64,000 nucleotides of DNA, from contig JAKSZU010000029.1 of the NCBI GenBank assembly GCA_026018925.1, forward strand, positions 10,639,378 through 10,703,377, written 5' to 3'. The position numbers and the translations under genes are program-made. This document shows positions 23,081 through 34,869 of this stretch, piece by piece. The stretch's first letter is position 1. Every line of letters begins with the position of its first letter. A model generated the notes under the pieces. That model worked only from the letters and a program-made list of their open reading frames with translations, was not told where the DNA came from and did no database searches. The DNA comes from Tupaia tana. Its lineage: Eukaryota; Chordata; Mammalia; Scandentia; Tupaiidae.

Positions 23081-23875
23081 GAGCTCATTGGCTTTTTTCT
23101 CTTGCATGTTATGTAGTTTTGTCACTATAAATATTATCAATTGTTTGACATTTCCATGAGTTCCATTGTGTTGTCTGTGGATGATGAGGAATTGATGTTT
23201 TCCCTTTGGGGATAGATATTTTCTTGGTTGCTCATATTTGTTGTGCCTCTGTTATGGTTTTAGTCATCTGGTGATTTAAACATTCATTCCTATATCCTTT
23301 GAGTTAATTCTGAGCATTCAAAGGCATAGGGAGTAGGTGATTAGTGATCTCTCTGGTTCTCTAAATCCCTGATGCTCACAAGTTGCCTGTACTGGACTTG
23401 GATGATTCAAATTCTCCCAGTTTCTAGAGATTATGTGTGCCTGGGGCTGAGCTACTAAACTTTAATTGTAGAAGACAGAAGGGATTATGTGGTGCATGTG
23501 TGCTGCATGCTTCAGAAAATGCTGTTGTCTTAGTATTCACAGGCGTGTGGAGGGGATGAGACACGGAGTCTCTAAACCTCAGTCTCCCTGGTGCTCTTGA
23601 GAGTTCAAGGTGAGTGAGGGATGAGCCAGAGGTCTCTGCTGCACAGCCTTTCATCCATGGAGGCTCTCAGTAAAGCAAGGCCCATTTTGGGAATGGGTTC
23701 CTGGAAGGAGCAGGGAGGGGCAGGCAAGGTACTTTCAAAGTCCCAAATAACACACCTGAGAGTTCAAAGGTGAGTGAGGGAGGGGATGAGCCAAGGGTCT
23801 CTGTGTCAGCTGTGGATGACTCCTGAAGGCAGTAGCCTTTGAAATGCAAGTAGAGAACTGAGATAAAATAATTTT

Positions 23876-24502
23876 TAAAAGAGGGAGAATTGAGATGTAA
23901 ATTCTACTGTAGCTGCTCTAAATGTAAGGCTTGAGAATAGATCAGACTCACTTGAGACTTTAAGGTACTTTACAGTATCTGGCTCTTCATCTTCAAGGAT
24001 GAACCATACTGAAGTATGAAAAATTATGCCAGTATTCTTTTCAGTTGCACATAGATTAGAGTGAATATTCACTTATGAAGAAAAAAAAAAGAGAATGTTC
24101 TTTTCTTCCTCTGGTTACTTTATTATCTTTATTTTTTTCCCCAATTTCTTAGCCTGTGTGTAGTTCACCTGTGTGACTCCTTCTTGTTGGAAATGTTTTT
24201 CCCTCCTCTTCAGTCTGACAGGGACACCTGCCCTTTGGCAATTAATCTGCATAACAATTCTTAACCTTTAATCATCCTGTATCTGTTATGTGCCTTTAAA
24301 ATATAAACTTTCTACCTTATTTAACCAAGAAATTGTACCATTCAAATATGTATTTAGAGTAACAATTAATGGCAAAATAGGATACCCTTAGCCTGCTAGA
24401 GCTCCCCTTCCCCCAAACTCCATAATAAAAGACTGTGCTTAAACCTCTCAGGGGACCAGAGCTTCAGACCTTTTATTCTTGAAATATAAGGTCTATTTAC
24501 AT
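23876..24502. other. Unassigned, LTR-like features in the second half
   Basis: From about 24155 the sequence looks LTR-like: TGTGTGTAGTTCACC.., an AATAAAAG signal near 24424 and an end ..TATTTACA at 24501, abutting the next element. I found no clear target duplication, so this may be an old partial LTR. No gene seen. Confidence 0.3.
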
Positions 24503-25002
24503 TGTAATGACCCAGAGTAAGGGGTAAGTCTTCAGACTTTGGTTATGATAATGAAACAACCTTGACCATAAATAAGGGTTATTTGACCTCTAAAATTGTC
24601 ACATAAAGGAAAGATATGATTTTCCTCTTAATATGTAAGATGTTCTATAGGATGGAAACTGCTGGCTGTAAGGTCAAAGACCCCAGGCTGAATGACTACA
24701 GAAACCTGAACAGAAATTTGATTATCTAAGGCCTCAACCATCAAGAATGCCCATAAGATGATCTTGCCCTCTTGAAACAATCACTGAACTGATAAAGCTT
24801 CTGGGACCTCTGTCCCTAATTTTGCCCTTAAAAATTCATGTGGGGAACATGCTTGGGGAGACTAGGTTTTTTCAGCATGAGCTGCCGTTGTCCTTGCTTT
24901 GTGCTTTGCAATAAAGCTAAACTTTCCTTCATCACACCATATGCCTATGGTTTGGTTTTATAAGTGCTATGGCAATTGAACCTGATTTGAGTTTGGTAAC
25001 AA
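24503..25002 (+). mobile_element. Probable solo LTR, ERV1-like, about 500 bp
   Basis: Begins TGTAATGACCC and ends near GTTTGGTAACA. A typical polyadenylation signal and downstream layout are present (GCAATAAAGC near 24910). A possible 5 bp duplication TACAT lies at 24498-24502 and 25003-25007, but then the 3' end carries an extra A, so the boundary is uncertain. Diverged fossil without an internal region. Confidence 0.55.
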
Positions 25003-27639
25003 TACATTAAGGGGTTTCTCCTCTGGACAAGTGGGAAAGAATGTCCAGTTTCAGTTCTTTGCAAGTAATGTGAAGATAGGCAATGATTGACAAGGCTGCA
25101 GAAGCCAGGGTGGTGCTAATCAAAACAACTTACTGTGCAAGGTTAAAACATAAAACATTCTCATTTTTGGAGGAAGGTAAGCATAAAGAACTTTCCAAAA
25201 AACTCTATTTTTTATTTTCCTGCATGTGTATGCACCTATGTTACATGGCATGTTGTATGTCTGTGTGATAAAAGACCTTAAGGAATTCCATTCAATTTAT
25301 AAAGAGAGCGTCCATGGAAATTAATTTAAGCTCATTTAACTTAAGTAAATAAGCCAGTTTCAAATATGGTAACAGAAAAATGTTTAATAAGTGAAGATCT
25401 TCAGTTTCTAACATATAGTTTGTTCAGGGCTTATTGATAAGACAGTACTATAATTGTATTAATATGGTTGGTTTAATAAAACAGCTGGTATTTATGTTAT
25501 ATGTTACATGGTGGATAGCTGGCCAACAGAAAAAATGGTTTAATGACTAGCCATTTCTAATATTTCGTTTCTCACAGACAATCAGGGTAAAATGGTTTTA
25601 AAAAAGAAGTTTTAAGTGCTGTTGAAGAAGACTGATTTTCCTAAAGTTTGATTTTCGGTTCTTTTATGGTTCAGTTACAGGACTAATGACTAAAAGTGTA
25701 AAAACTAAATCTTCTAAAGGAAATTTTATATGTGATCCATATGTTGATCCTTGGATTGTTTCATTGTTATCTCTGCATGTCATATCTGGATGCTGTCATG
25801 GCAAAATACATACTCTGCCATGTATTATGTTTTTAGTTTTGGTGCCAACAGACACTGAGGTAACCCATTTTTTCATCCCTAACATTTCTCTTTCATTTTC
25901 TGCTGACAATTAAGTATTTAAACTTTTGGCTATATTTGACAAGGTTTCTCCAAAATCAAATTCTAAATTATTTTATCTTAAAATAACTTTTGAATGCTTA
26001 CAGAGGGCCCCCGAAACATCCAAAAGAGAAATGTTAGAATCACTCAGACTTATTTTAATATGTTAAATGATAGGGGAAACATTGTCAAATTAAGAAACTT
26101 AAATTTTCTTCGCATTATGTTTGAACAATGTGTATGGACATGATATATGTATATGTGTTTATGTGTGTATTATTTTTACATGTAATGTGTGCCAGAATGA
26201 ATTGAAATTTTTAGAAATTTACAATGTAGTATGTATTGGTCATGTTGTAGGTTATTATGTTAAATTGGTTTATGTCACAGATATAGCCAAATTTCTTTTT
26301 CAGTTGTAAACTCCTGCCATATCTTAAACCATGGGTGGTTCAATTCTTATTGTCCATGGATAATTGCTTTGTTTGATGCCTTTCTAAAAGCTTTTGCAAA
26401 TGGCTATAATCCTACTGTTATGTCTTTTTATTTATTTATTTATTTATTTGTTTTTCATTTTCTCACAAACATTTACTTTACATATCAAAAAAATTTGCTT
26501 ATACTCCATAGATCTTGACAGTTAATAAACAACTTTGAAATTTTTAAAATACTGAATTTTAAAAATAATGTTCAAAATATTTCTTACTATTTTCTGTAAT
26601 TCTGTTTGTGACTCTGTAACAACAGAAACAGTATAGTTTTAAATATATTTGATAAAATATTTACATGTCAGCTGCTCAAATTGTTGAAAAGCAAATGCCC
26701 AACACACTAGACACAGAAATCTCAATTCAGCCCTGTCCATACCATCTGCTAGCAAAGATCACTCTCTGTTTCTTTCTTCAAAGTCTTTCTAAGATAATCC
26801 TCTGGTGTGGTTGCTCTTTTGCAATCTCTATTGATTACAATGCTGGGCTGGAAAAGTCCAGGTTATTTTATTTAATTTATTTTTTTATTTAAAAATTCTT
26901 TCATATATCTTCTCTAATCCTCTCATCAGGCAGTACTATGTGTTATGTCTTTATGAAAATTCACAAAGAGGATGGAAAAGAGGATGTATTCTTACCAACA
27001 CAGGTTATAGTTGAATCATTTAACTGAATAAAAATTTCCATTTTCTATGGAGAAACTAGTCAGTTTTCTCATCTGCTAAGTCAACCATTAAGCAGAACCA
27101 GAATTAACCCAAAGCAAGAAAATGGTTACAGAATTACATGCTAAGTAGCCAATATCAAAATTGTTAAACTATGTAGTACTTCCTGGCCTACTGTTAAAGA
27201 TCAAAAGTAAATTGGTAAGGTCTGTAATATAAATGAACTCTATAAGACTGATCTAAGTTAGATGACCTGTAATAATCAATATAATAAGCAATGCTATGCA
27301 TCTAAAGTAAAACGGTAAAATTTGTATAAAAGGATAGAAATCCAATGTTAAGCATAGACTCATGGAGAGCCTATGGATGGCCATCTAGTTCTCCTTATAG
27401 CTCATTATTTAAAACTTCTATGCTCCATGACTCACAAAATAGATGAAATGCTCCAGATTTTTAAAAAATAATCATTTATAGGGCAGTATAGTGTAGAAAC
27501 AATTCTAAAATTGTTAAATTATCTTATAGAGAATTTTTATTTGGTCAACTTAATATTGAAAAGACAGCAAAAACTTCAGATTGCTGTGTCTTCTACCAAA
27601 TGTTCAGCTTTGGATAAGATACAGATATGACTTAGCAAA
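25003..27639. other. 2.6 kb unassigned AT-rich block
   Basis: I see no gene, SINE or L1 in this block, which is rare in the window. There is a (TTTA)n run at about 26430-26450 and a TG-rich stretch near 26130-26180. Short open frames (61-75 codons) have no recognisable motif. It may be unique host DNA or elements too old to recognise by eye. Confidence 0.4.
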
Positions 27640-27961
27640 GAGGCTTTAGTCATGGACTGCCAAAGCTAGAAGGTACCCAGTTCCAATGGTGAACCCAGGA
27701 GGTGGGGAAACACTCACAAGGAGAGGCCTGCTGGAACCAGAACTAAGAACTCCAGGTGGATACTGGGGTTCAAGAAGGAGGACAGGGGAATGCAGCTGAT
27801 GCACCTTGAATTACAAATGCAAACTCAAGGAGTTGGGCATGACTCATGAGGAGAGATCTGCTGAAACCAGAACCAAGGTCTCCAGGTGAATAGGTCCAAG
27901 TAGCAGGCCGTGGGAGCACAGCCAACGTACTCTGAATTTCAAATCCTAGTGAAATATTCAT
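27640..27961. repeat. Two-unit repeat, about 138 bp period
   Basis: A block with AAGGAGAGGCCTGCTGGAAC and (A)GAACTCCAGGTGGATA near 27718 recurs as AGGAGAGATCTGCTGAAACC and GTCTCCAGGTGAATAG near 27857. Structure and length resemble the L1 monomers elsewhere in this window, but no ORF1 adjoins it. Confidence 0.5.
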
Positions 27962-28041
27962 GCCACCGGGTCTAGGACTTGAACTGCAGTCAGTCATGTG
28001 GCAATCCAGCTGCCTTAAACACTATGATACCTGATGGCCCC
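27962..28041 (-). mobile_element. SINE head remnant
   Basis: Antisense tRNA-like head only: GCCACCGGGTCTAGGACTTG, GCAGTCAGTCATGTGGCAAT and CTGATGGCCCC. Old. Confidence 0.65.
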
Positions 28042-28054
28042 ACCTATTCTTCTT

Positions 28055-28545
28055 AAGTATGTAAACATTCTCCATGATAGATTATGTTAAACCCTGAAGA
28101 AATTCTAAAAAATGTTCCAATAGTTTAAAATTTTACAAAGTATCTTCTCTGGTTACCAAGGAAAGAAACTTTAAATTAACAATATAAGACATTGAAAAAT
28201 TCAGTTATGTGGAAATTAAATATAGATTCATAAAAACCAAGTGGATTAGAAAAGAATATAATTAATTACAAAATAACTTGAAACAAAAGAAATGGAAACA
28301 CAAAACTGGGGAAATTGTGAGGAAACACTGCTTGGAGAGAAAGTTAAATCTTTAACAGGCATCCTCAGAAAACAAGAAGCATAGCAAGTCAGTAACCTGA
28401 CTTATACTTTAATGAACTACATAAATAACACCAAAATAAGACAAAAGCTAAAAGAATATAAAAATAAATTATGTCAATATAAATAAAATTTTACAATATG
28501 AAAACCATAGAGAGAATTAATGTAAACTAGTTGTTCTTTTATTTT
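28055..28545 (+). mobile_element. Ancient L1M-type ORF2 fragment
   Basis: Matches the layout I know from ancient mammalian L1M ORF2: ATGTGGAAATTAAATAT, then GAGGAAACACTGCTTGGAGA..AAGTTAAATC, then AAGCATAGCAAGTCAGTAAC..CTTTAATGAACTA. Heavily diverged. Confidence 0.55.
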
Positions 28546-28548
28546 AAT

Positions 28549-28776
28549 TTGCCGGGAGACACATGTGCTCACTGAAGAGACACAGAGACAGGAGGAAACA
28601 TCCCCTGAAGGGATGGCCATGCCTCAGTTCCTTTTCCTCCAGTCTCCTCTTGTAATTTAGGGCATGCATGCACAAGGGTATGGGTTGTTCTTCAAATTGC
28701 CATATCTGAGATACAAACCACCTAGTTGACCAAGTGGGATCTAGCTGCTTTAGTCATCATGCCACTGGCTTGCCCT
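28549..28776 (-). mobile_element. Old tRNA-derived SINE
   Basis: Diverged antisense copy: GCCGGGAGACACATGTGCTC, GGATGGCCATGCCTCAGTTC, and a head ending ATGCCACTGGCTTGCCC. Few CpGs remain. Confidence 0.65.
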
Positions 28777-28924
28777 AGTTGGTCTTTTAAAAGAATCAAA
28801 CTGACTAGATTATCCCAGGGGGAAAATGTAGATATGAATCAATAAATCAGATACGGAAGGAGAAAGAAATTATTGCTAACCTTCCAGTAATAAAATAAAA
28901 AGATTATAAGAGATGACTGGTGAT

Positions 28925-29345
28925 TTAAAATTGAAAATTTTGTCTTCTGCCCAGACTTCACCCTCCTGGCCCCAAGATCTAGTAGGAAAGGCCAATCACA
29001 AGCCATCTACATGTGGATTCTGAGTGACCCCTTTCAGAGACTAGGACAAATAAAGATTTTCTGCCAAGACTTCACCTGTCTGACCACAAGTTCTAGTAAG
29101 AAAGGTCAATATGTAGAAAAGGTCCATCAGAAGCCATCTACATTTGAGCTCTGAGTGGCCCCTTTCAAAGACTAGGACAACTGAAGATCTTCTGTCCAGA
29201 CTTCACCCTCCTGACCCTAAGATCTAGTTGGAAAGGCCAATCATAAGCCATCTACATGTGAGCTCTGAGTGGCCCCTTTCAGAGATTAGGACAACTGAAG
29301 ATTTTCTGCCCTGACTTTACCCTTCTGACCTTAAGATATAGTAGG
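28925..29345 (+). repeat. HAL1 5'UTR monomers, about 114-131 bp
   Basis: TTCTG(C/T)CCA(A)GACTT recurs near 28945, 29059, 29190 and 29304 (114, 131, 114 bp). The 131 bp unit has a 17 bp insertion near 29107. The unit is homologous to the 122 bp array at 290-612. Confidence 0.85.
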
Positions 29346-30418
29346 GTCAGAGTAATCCTCAATTGCCATGGAATCTGCTGCATAAAGGGAGAAAAATGGA
29401 ACTGCAAAGAGATTGCAGAAGATTTCCTGCATGCCTCTGAATGGTCAGATTTAACTCCAAAGATTAGAAAAAAAAAAAAAGTATAATCTATTAAATGACG
29501 AGAAACCACTACAGAAGCACAAGTAATATGAGAAGCCAAGAAAATATCTCTCCCCCAAAGGAAAAAATAACTCCTCATCCTCCACATACAATACAATGGA
29601 ACTCGTGAAAATATTAGATAAAGAATTTAGAATATTCATAGTGACAAAGCTAACAGGGATGTAAAAAAAGAGAAGCAGCAAACTCCAGAAGATTCAGGAG
29701 AAAAGATACAATGAGTTCCAGGAGGTGAGAAAGTTCTTGCATAATCTAAAAGAGGAAATGTACACCATGAAAGAGAATCAAATGGAATTGTCAGAGATGA
29801 AGGCTGTACTACAAGAAATCAAAACCTCCCTTGAAAGTATTAAAAGTAGATTAGATCATGCAGAAAATTGAATCTCAGATGTGGAAGACAGAATCTGTGT
29901 CCTAGAAAAAATTTACCAAAAAGACAGAAAATAACCCCTCCCCAAATGAGAATAACATGCAAGAAATATTTGATACCATTAAACACTCAAACATCCAGAT
30001 AATTGGTATCCCAAAGGCAAAGAAATTAATAAAGACATTGATAATCTAATACATGAAACCCTGTAAGAAAACTTCCCAAACCTAAAGAGACATTCAAATT
30101 TCCAGACCCAAGAAATACAAAGGACCACATATAGAATCAACCCATGAAGATATTCTCCAAGGCACATCATAGCCAGATTGACCAAAACCACAGGCAGAGA
30201 CAAGATAGTAAAATTGGCAAGAGAGAAATGTCAAGTTACTTTTAAAGAATATCCCATCAGGCTAATATCTGACCACTCATTGGAAACAATGTAAGCAAGG
30301 AAACAATAGGAAAATATATTCAAAATGTTAAGTGAAAATCCATTTCAACCAAGAGTACTGTGCCCTGCAAGATGACCCTTCATATGGGAATAAAAGATAA
30401 AAAAACTTTTTTAGATAG

Positions 30419-30660
30419 GGACCAGCAGTAGCGTAATGGCTATGTCGCTGGACTCCCATGTAGTCAGCCATGATTGGAGTCCCGGACGCGGTGGCTTAAA
30501 ACTCACACTGGGCGCGTGTGCATGTGTGCCCAAGATCCCGAGAGGAGAATGGAGAAGGGATTGTGGCGTGGCCATCCTCCCTGGCGGGTGATTTCTCGCT
30601 TTCTGTCTCTCTGTCTCTGTCTGTCTGGCAAACGCATGTGCCCAATAGCAAAAAAAAAAA
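30419..30660 (+). mobile_element. tRNA-derived SINE in the second HAL1
   Basis: GGGACCAGCAGTAGCGTAAT head, CCGAGAGGAGAATGG body and GCCCAATAGCAAAAA 3' end with poly-A. CpG-rich, relatively young. Confidence 0.92.
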
Positions 30661-31702
30661 AGAAAGAAAAAAAAAACTTTTCCAAAAAAACATTTTCAGA
30701 TAATAAAACCTGAAATAATCTACCAGCACCAGACCAGAGCTCCAAGAAGTTCTGAAGGGAATGCTATATCGGGAAAACTAAAGCCAGAAATTAGAGTACA
30801 AAAACCAACCAAAGGAATGGCCAACTTAATGAGAGGGACAAGTCTGAAAAGATCAATGATAATGTTGAATATTAACTTTCACAATTTAAACAGAAAGATT
30901 GGACCACAGGAACACTGAAAATTCAACAGAAAAGAGATTAATTACATAAGATTGAACTGGTGAGATAGAATTTTATTACATTTGACTAAAAAACATACTG
31001 ATTTTCTTACATGCTTTGTTTTCCAGATCTAAGAATTTTTGTCTTCTCTTGAACTGTTGATAGTTTTCTACCTACTGTTTGAACTGAATCCTAACCTTTT
31101 TCCTGGCTTTAAGCCTTAAGAAAACATTTTTTAAATTTTTGATCTATTAAAACTAAAGCTGTTTATCTTAAAATTAAAAATGCATAAAAATATACCTATT
31201 AATGACCATAGTAAGATATATAGACCCAGCTAGGTGCTACTTTATAGTAAGTTCATTTTACTCACTGAGGTTTTTGCCTAAAGTCAGACATGTGTTCATA
31301 TACATGTATATATCAGCTGCACTTGCTATTAAAAGTATTTAGATTAATTAAGATCTTTTGTGAATCAAAAAGTGTGAAAAAACAAAAGGCATACAAAGCA
31401 ACTATAGATACCAGAGACAGTGTGAGAGGAGAGTGGGAAATGGCAGAGGGTAAGAGGTAGGGAATCAAGGAGGGATAAAAAAGCAAAATATATAAGAAAC
31501 AAGAAGTGGAAAATTATTTGTTGATGATAACACATATAGCAGTATCCTTGATTAAGTCAATATACAGTGTATTCTGGATGAAAAAATCTCATTTTGTATA
31601 TTGTCATGATTTACAGTGAATGAATGTAAATAAATTTAAAATAAAATATAAATTTTAAAAAGTGGAAAAAAATCCAAAATTTTAAAAATACCAGCCAATC
31701 TT

Positions 31703-31975
31703 GGACCAGCAGTTAGTGTAATGGCTATGTCGCTGGACTCCCATCTAGTCGACTGTGGTTCAAGTCCCAGACCCAGTGGCTTAAACTCATGCTGGGTGCG
31801 TGTGTGTGCTTGCCCAGGATCCTGAGAGGAGAATGGAGAAGAAGGAATTGCGACCTGGTTATCTTCCCTGGGGGTTGATTTCTCTCTTTTTGTCTCTCTT
31901 TCTCTCTCTGTCTTTCTGGCGAGTGCACGCGCCCTATAGCAAAAAACTCTCAAAAAAAGAAAAAAAGAAAAAAAA
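31703..31975 (+). mobile_element. tRNA-derived SINE downstream of the V2R gene
   Basis: GGACCAGCAGTTAGTGTAAT head, GGTTCAAGTCC B box and CGCCCTATAGCAAAAAAC end with an A/AAAG tail. It lies 3' of the receptor gene, about 190 bp past the stop codon. Confidence 0.92.
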
Positions 31976-32164
31976 ATACCAGCTAATCTGAGATAGTATT
32001 TTGATTTAACTTTTATGGATAACTGAGTTTAGTTTTACAAATAGTTTTGTTGTTGTTGTTGCTATAAAAGTTGGTAGGTTTAAAAGGTAAAAAATTTGTA
32101 GTTACTTTATGATATTGAGTGCAAAATAAGGATGGTATTATGGTTCAAAACCCAAATATCTGTG

Positions 32165-33095
32165 CTATTGATATTTATATGTTGAAACCTCAGAATGCCT
32201 AATTCTCTTGTTCTTTAAACTCTTGAAAGAGTTCTTATCAGGTCTTATCAAAATAATGTAGCACTTGGGAGCAAAGATACAGCCTAAGAGCCCTGCACTA
32301 GAGGCTAAGATGGAGAAGACCTCCACCACCACCATGAACTTCCCCTTGGTGCTGTGGTAGACAGGGAGGAAGGTGACCCAGACACTGCAGAACACCAGCA
32401 TGCTGAATGTGAGGAACTTGGCTTCATTGAATGTGTCAGGCAGGATTCTGGCCAAAAAAGCTACAGTGAAGCTCCCAAGGGCCAAGATGCCCAGGTATCC
32501 CAGGACAGAGTAGAAGGCAATGACTGAGCCTTTATTACACACAATAATGAGGTTTCTAGGCTCAGAGTGTAAATCTATGTCAATGAAAGGGGGAGAGGTT
32601 CCCAACCAGATTGCACAGACAATCACTTGAATCAGAGAGCAAATGGGAATGACAGAGTTAGAAGCTCCTGATACCAACAACCATCTCACTGTTCCAGGCT
32701 TTGTGGCCTTGAATGCTAGAATAACGGTAATGGTTTTGGCCAAAACAGTGGAAACAGCAACAGTGAACACAAGTGCAAATGTAACTTGTCTGAGGATGCA
32801 GGTAGCTGTGCCAGGACGACCAATGAAGAGCAAAGAACAGAGAAAACACAGGAGAATGGAGGTGAGCAAAATGATGCTCAGTGCCCAATTATTGGCCTTG
32901 ACTATGGGAGTATCTTGGTGCTTCAGAAAGCACCCAAAACTGCAGCTGTCACCACAGAGAAGAACAGAGCCATGCTGGTCAGAGTAATCCCCAAAGAGTC
33001 CTCAAAGGCCAAGAATGTCACCATCTTGGGGAGGCAGTGATTCTTCTCATTGTTTGGATACTCCTGAGCTGGGCACTGGGTACACTGCTGTGCAT
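32165..33095 (-). CDS. V2R exon 6: seven-transmembrane domain, one frameshift
   Basis: The acceptor TTTTTCTCCAG precedes ATGCACAGCAG at 33095. It starts with the end of the Cys-rich linker ([20 protein letters not shown]), then TM1 (about 33000-32930). The frame is lost near 32926-32930, where GCTTTCTGAAGC replaces the expected GTG AAG, a one-base loss. From 32869 the other frame is open for 234 codons through TM2-TM7, including the family signatures [20 protein letters not shown] and [11 protein letters not shown] and the terminal [14 protein letters not shown]. The stop is at 32165. Loop Cys and TM lengths look normal. The single break could be a real mutation or an assembly error. Confidence 0.92.
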
Positions 33096-33355
33096 CTGGA
33101 GAAAAAGCAAAGATTCTGTATTTTAGTTTCACTAATCTTCTTTGTTTCTTATTAAAGGAAATGGTCAATTCTGCCATCATGAACACAGACTCCCTTTGAA
33201 TGTAATACTGGGACATACCAGATTAATCTTTTATATTTCTTTCCTACAAAGAATACGTTCAACTGCAATAATAAAAGCACACATTTCTACTGGACCTTGC
33301 ATATATGTTTGTTTTTAAGAATTTTTTTACTTAACTTTGTTTATTTATTTTTAAT

Positions 33356-33358
33356 TTG

Positions 33359-33442
<84 letters not shown>

Positions 33443-33532
33443 TGAAAAAGCAAGCCACCAGGTCTGGGACATGAACTGTGGTCAGCCATGTAGGAATCCA
33501 GTGCCCTTAACCCTTATGCCACCTGCCAACCC
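33356..33532 (-). mobile_element. Short SINE variant with expanded (GA)n/(GT)n
   Basis: Antisense: TTTGACC tail end, (GT)n about 28 bp, (GA)n about 50 bp, GAAAAAGCAAGCCACC, then the tRNA-like head (ATGAACTGTGGTCAGCCATG to ATGCCACCTGCCAACCCC). Shares this layout with 38950-39155 and 46221-46365. It lies in V2R intron 5. Confidence 0.75.
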
Positions 33533-33879
33533 CATGCATATATGGTTTTTGATTGACTCATCTTTGGTTGACTCAGTTTTGTCACCAAAAATGTGAATTC
33601 TTCCAAACTTTTTTTCTCTCCCATATTCACTGTGTCCATAATAAGCTATGTACTGTTGTGGCTTATAACATTTGCTTAGGATAAACAAGAATGAATGCTT
33701 TTTTCACTCATACTCATATGAAGACAAAGCTTAATCTAGTTCTCCTTGGATATCCAGCTGTCATTATTGTCCTAATTTTATCTGGCAATAAAAGTCTTTT
33801 CTCACTTCACAGTTTGAATCTTCTGTCATGAATATTTTATGTTTTTCCAGAAAACTGTTAAAAAAAAATAGTTTGATCA

Positions 33880-34140
33880 GGAACCAGCTGGTCGTGTGCT
33901 GGTTTAGGCATCTGGATGTCACATGGCTGACTACATGGTTTCAGTCCTCAAGCCAGCAGCTTGAAAAATATCTTGGGTGCATGTGCATGTATGCCCAACA
34001 CCTGAGAGAATAGAGGAGAAGAAATGACAACATTGCCTTTCCTCCTGGGACTTGTTTTCTCCCTCCCTCTCTTCCTCTTCCTCTCTCTCTCCAGCAACTG
34101 TATGCACCCTATAGCAAACAAAAGAAAAAAAGAAAAGAAA
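33880..34140 (+). mobile_element. Diverged tRNA-derived SINE
   Basis: GGAACCAGCTGGTCGTGTGC head, GGTTTCAGTCCTCAAGCCAG, a CTCTCTC block and ACCCTATAGCAAACAAAAG end. Old copy in V2R intron 5. Confidence 0.75.
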
Positions 34141-34718
34141 AATAAATAGTTCAGTTGAGCCTGTCCGTGGTGTGGAGATTAAGGGAACAGGATTTCCTAC
34201 AGTATTATATTATTTAAATGGGGATAGTTCTTGTATTGGCTAATTATATGAAATTAATATATTGCACATTGTTTACGACGTGGCATAAAAATAATAAAAA
34301 ATTTCAGAAACAACTTATATGTACTTGCTCTGAGGTTACCAACTGGTATGAAATAGTATTGTTTTCAAGCCTAAAGTATATAGGTAATGTTGATTATACA
34401 CTTTTAGTTCATGGTCAGAGTTTTCATGATTCACTGTGTTCATTATGATATCTTAGATTAAGACTATGACTTATTATTGGATGGTAAAAGAAAGTGTTCA
34501 TTCAAATCAGTGCCACTATTGAGTCTAACATGATAAGGACAGGGAGTCAAGAGCTTACACATAGCAATATGGAAACAAAATGAGTTAAATTAAGAGACAT
34601 TAAATAGTTGAGAATACTGCTGCAGTTCCCACTGACATCATGTGTATTTTCTTCTTTTTTAATTTTAATTGAAAAGTAGGAAGCAGAGAGATCACAGAGT
34701 AGTTAAATATGTTTCTAC

Positions 34719-34842
34719 TTGTCTGATTAGAATAGTGTCCATCTGGGCACAAATCACACATAAAGCAGCAGGCAGGCTGTCCTTCTTGTGGAATTTTCCA
34801 GAATCCAGGAGCACAGCTCTGGCTACACACAGATTGAGGAGT
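34719..34842 (-). CDS. V2R exon 5: cysteine-rich domain (124 bp)
   Basis: Reads TPQSVCSQSCAPGFWKIPQE then GQPACCFMCDLCPDGHYSNQ, the nine-Cys linker that couples the flytrap to the membrane domain in class C receptors. The acceptor is TTCCTCCTTAG at 34843 and the donor A|GTAGAA after 34719, phase 1, which fits the start of exon 6. No stops. Length equals the family norm. Confidence 0.95.
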
Positions 34843-34869
34843 CTAAGGAGGAAAAAGAATCATTAGTCA

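Larger units (their letters stand above)
11746..23875 (-). mobile_element. Old antisense L1, host of a nested insertion cluster
   Basis: Its own sequence lies at 11746-12357 (ORF2 endonuclease region, compare 19080-19680), 21327-22177 (start of ORF2 and ORF1 C-terminal half: SSKHIIARLAKTTDRDKILK at about 21750-21810), 22366-22407 and 23081-23280 (ORF1 N-terminus), and 23281-23875 (5'UTR). In the 5'UTR a block with GAGTGAGGGA(GGGG)ATGAGCC..GGTCTCTG occurs twice (near 23605 and 23775), suggesting a two-unit repeat. All frames are broken several times. Later insertions are an L1, a HAL1, a solo LTR and a short L1 tail. Confidence 0.85.
28925..31640 (+). mobile_element. Second HAL1-type element, monomeric 5'UTR, no ORF2
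   Basis: Sense order: four monomers (28925-29345), leader, ORF1 remnants (about 29640-30400; the ATAGCCAGATTGACCAAAAC and GAGAGAAATGTCAAGTTAC blocks match ORF1 C-terminal coding), then directly the HAL1 spacer (GGCCAACTTAATGAGAGGGA, ATCCTAACCTTTTTCCTGGC), the tail module and an L1-like 3' end (CAGTGTATTCTGGATG) ending near 31640. The spacer matches 16930-17090 of the younger HAL1. ORF1 is broken several times. A SINE sits at 30419-30660. Confidence 0.8.

Noticed and set aside
24154-24501. A separate second LTR next to 24503-25002
   Set aside because: TG..CA ends and a polyadenylation signal are suggestive, but no target duplication or matching copy was seen, so it is not called as a feature of its own.
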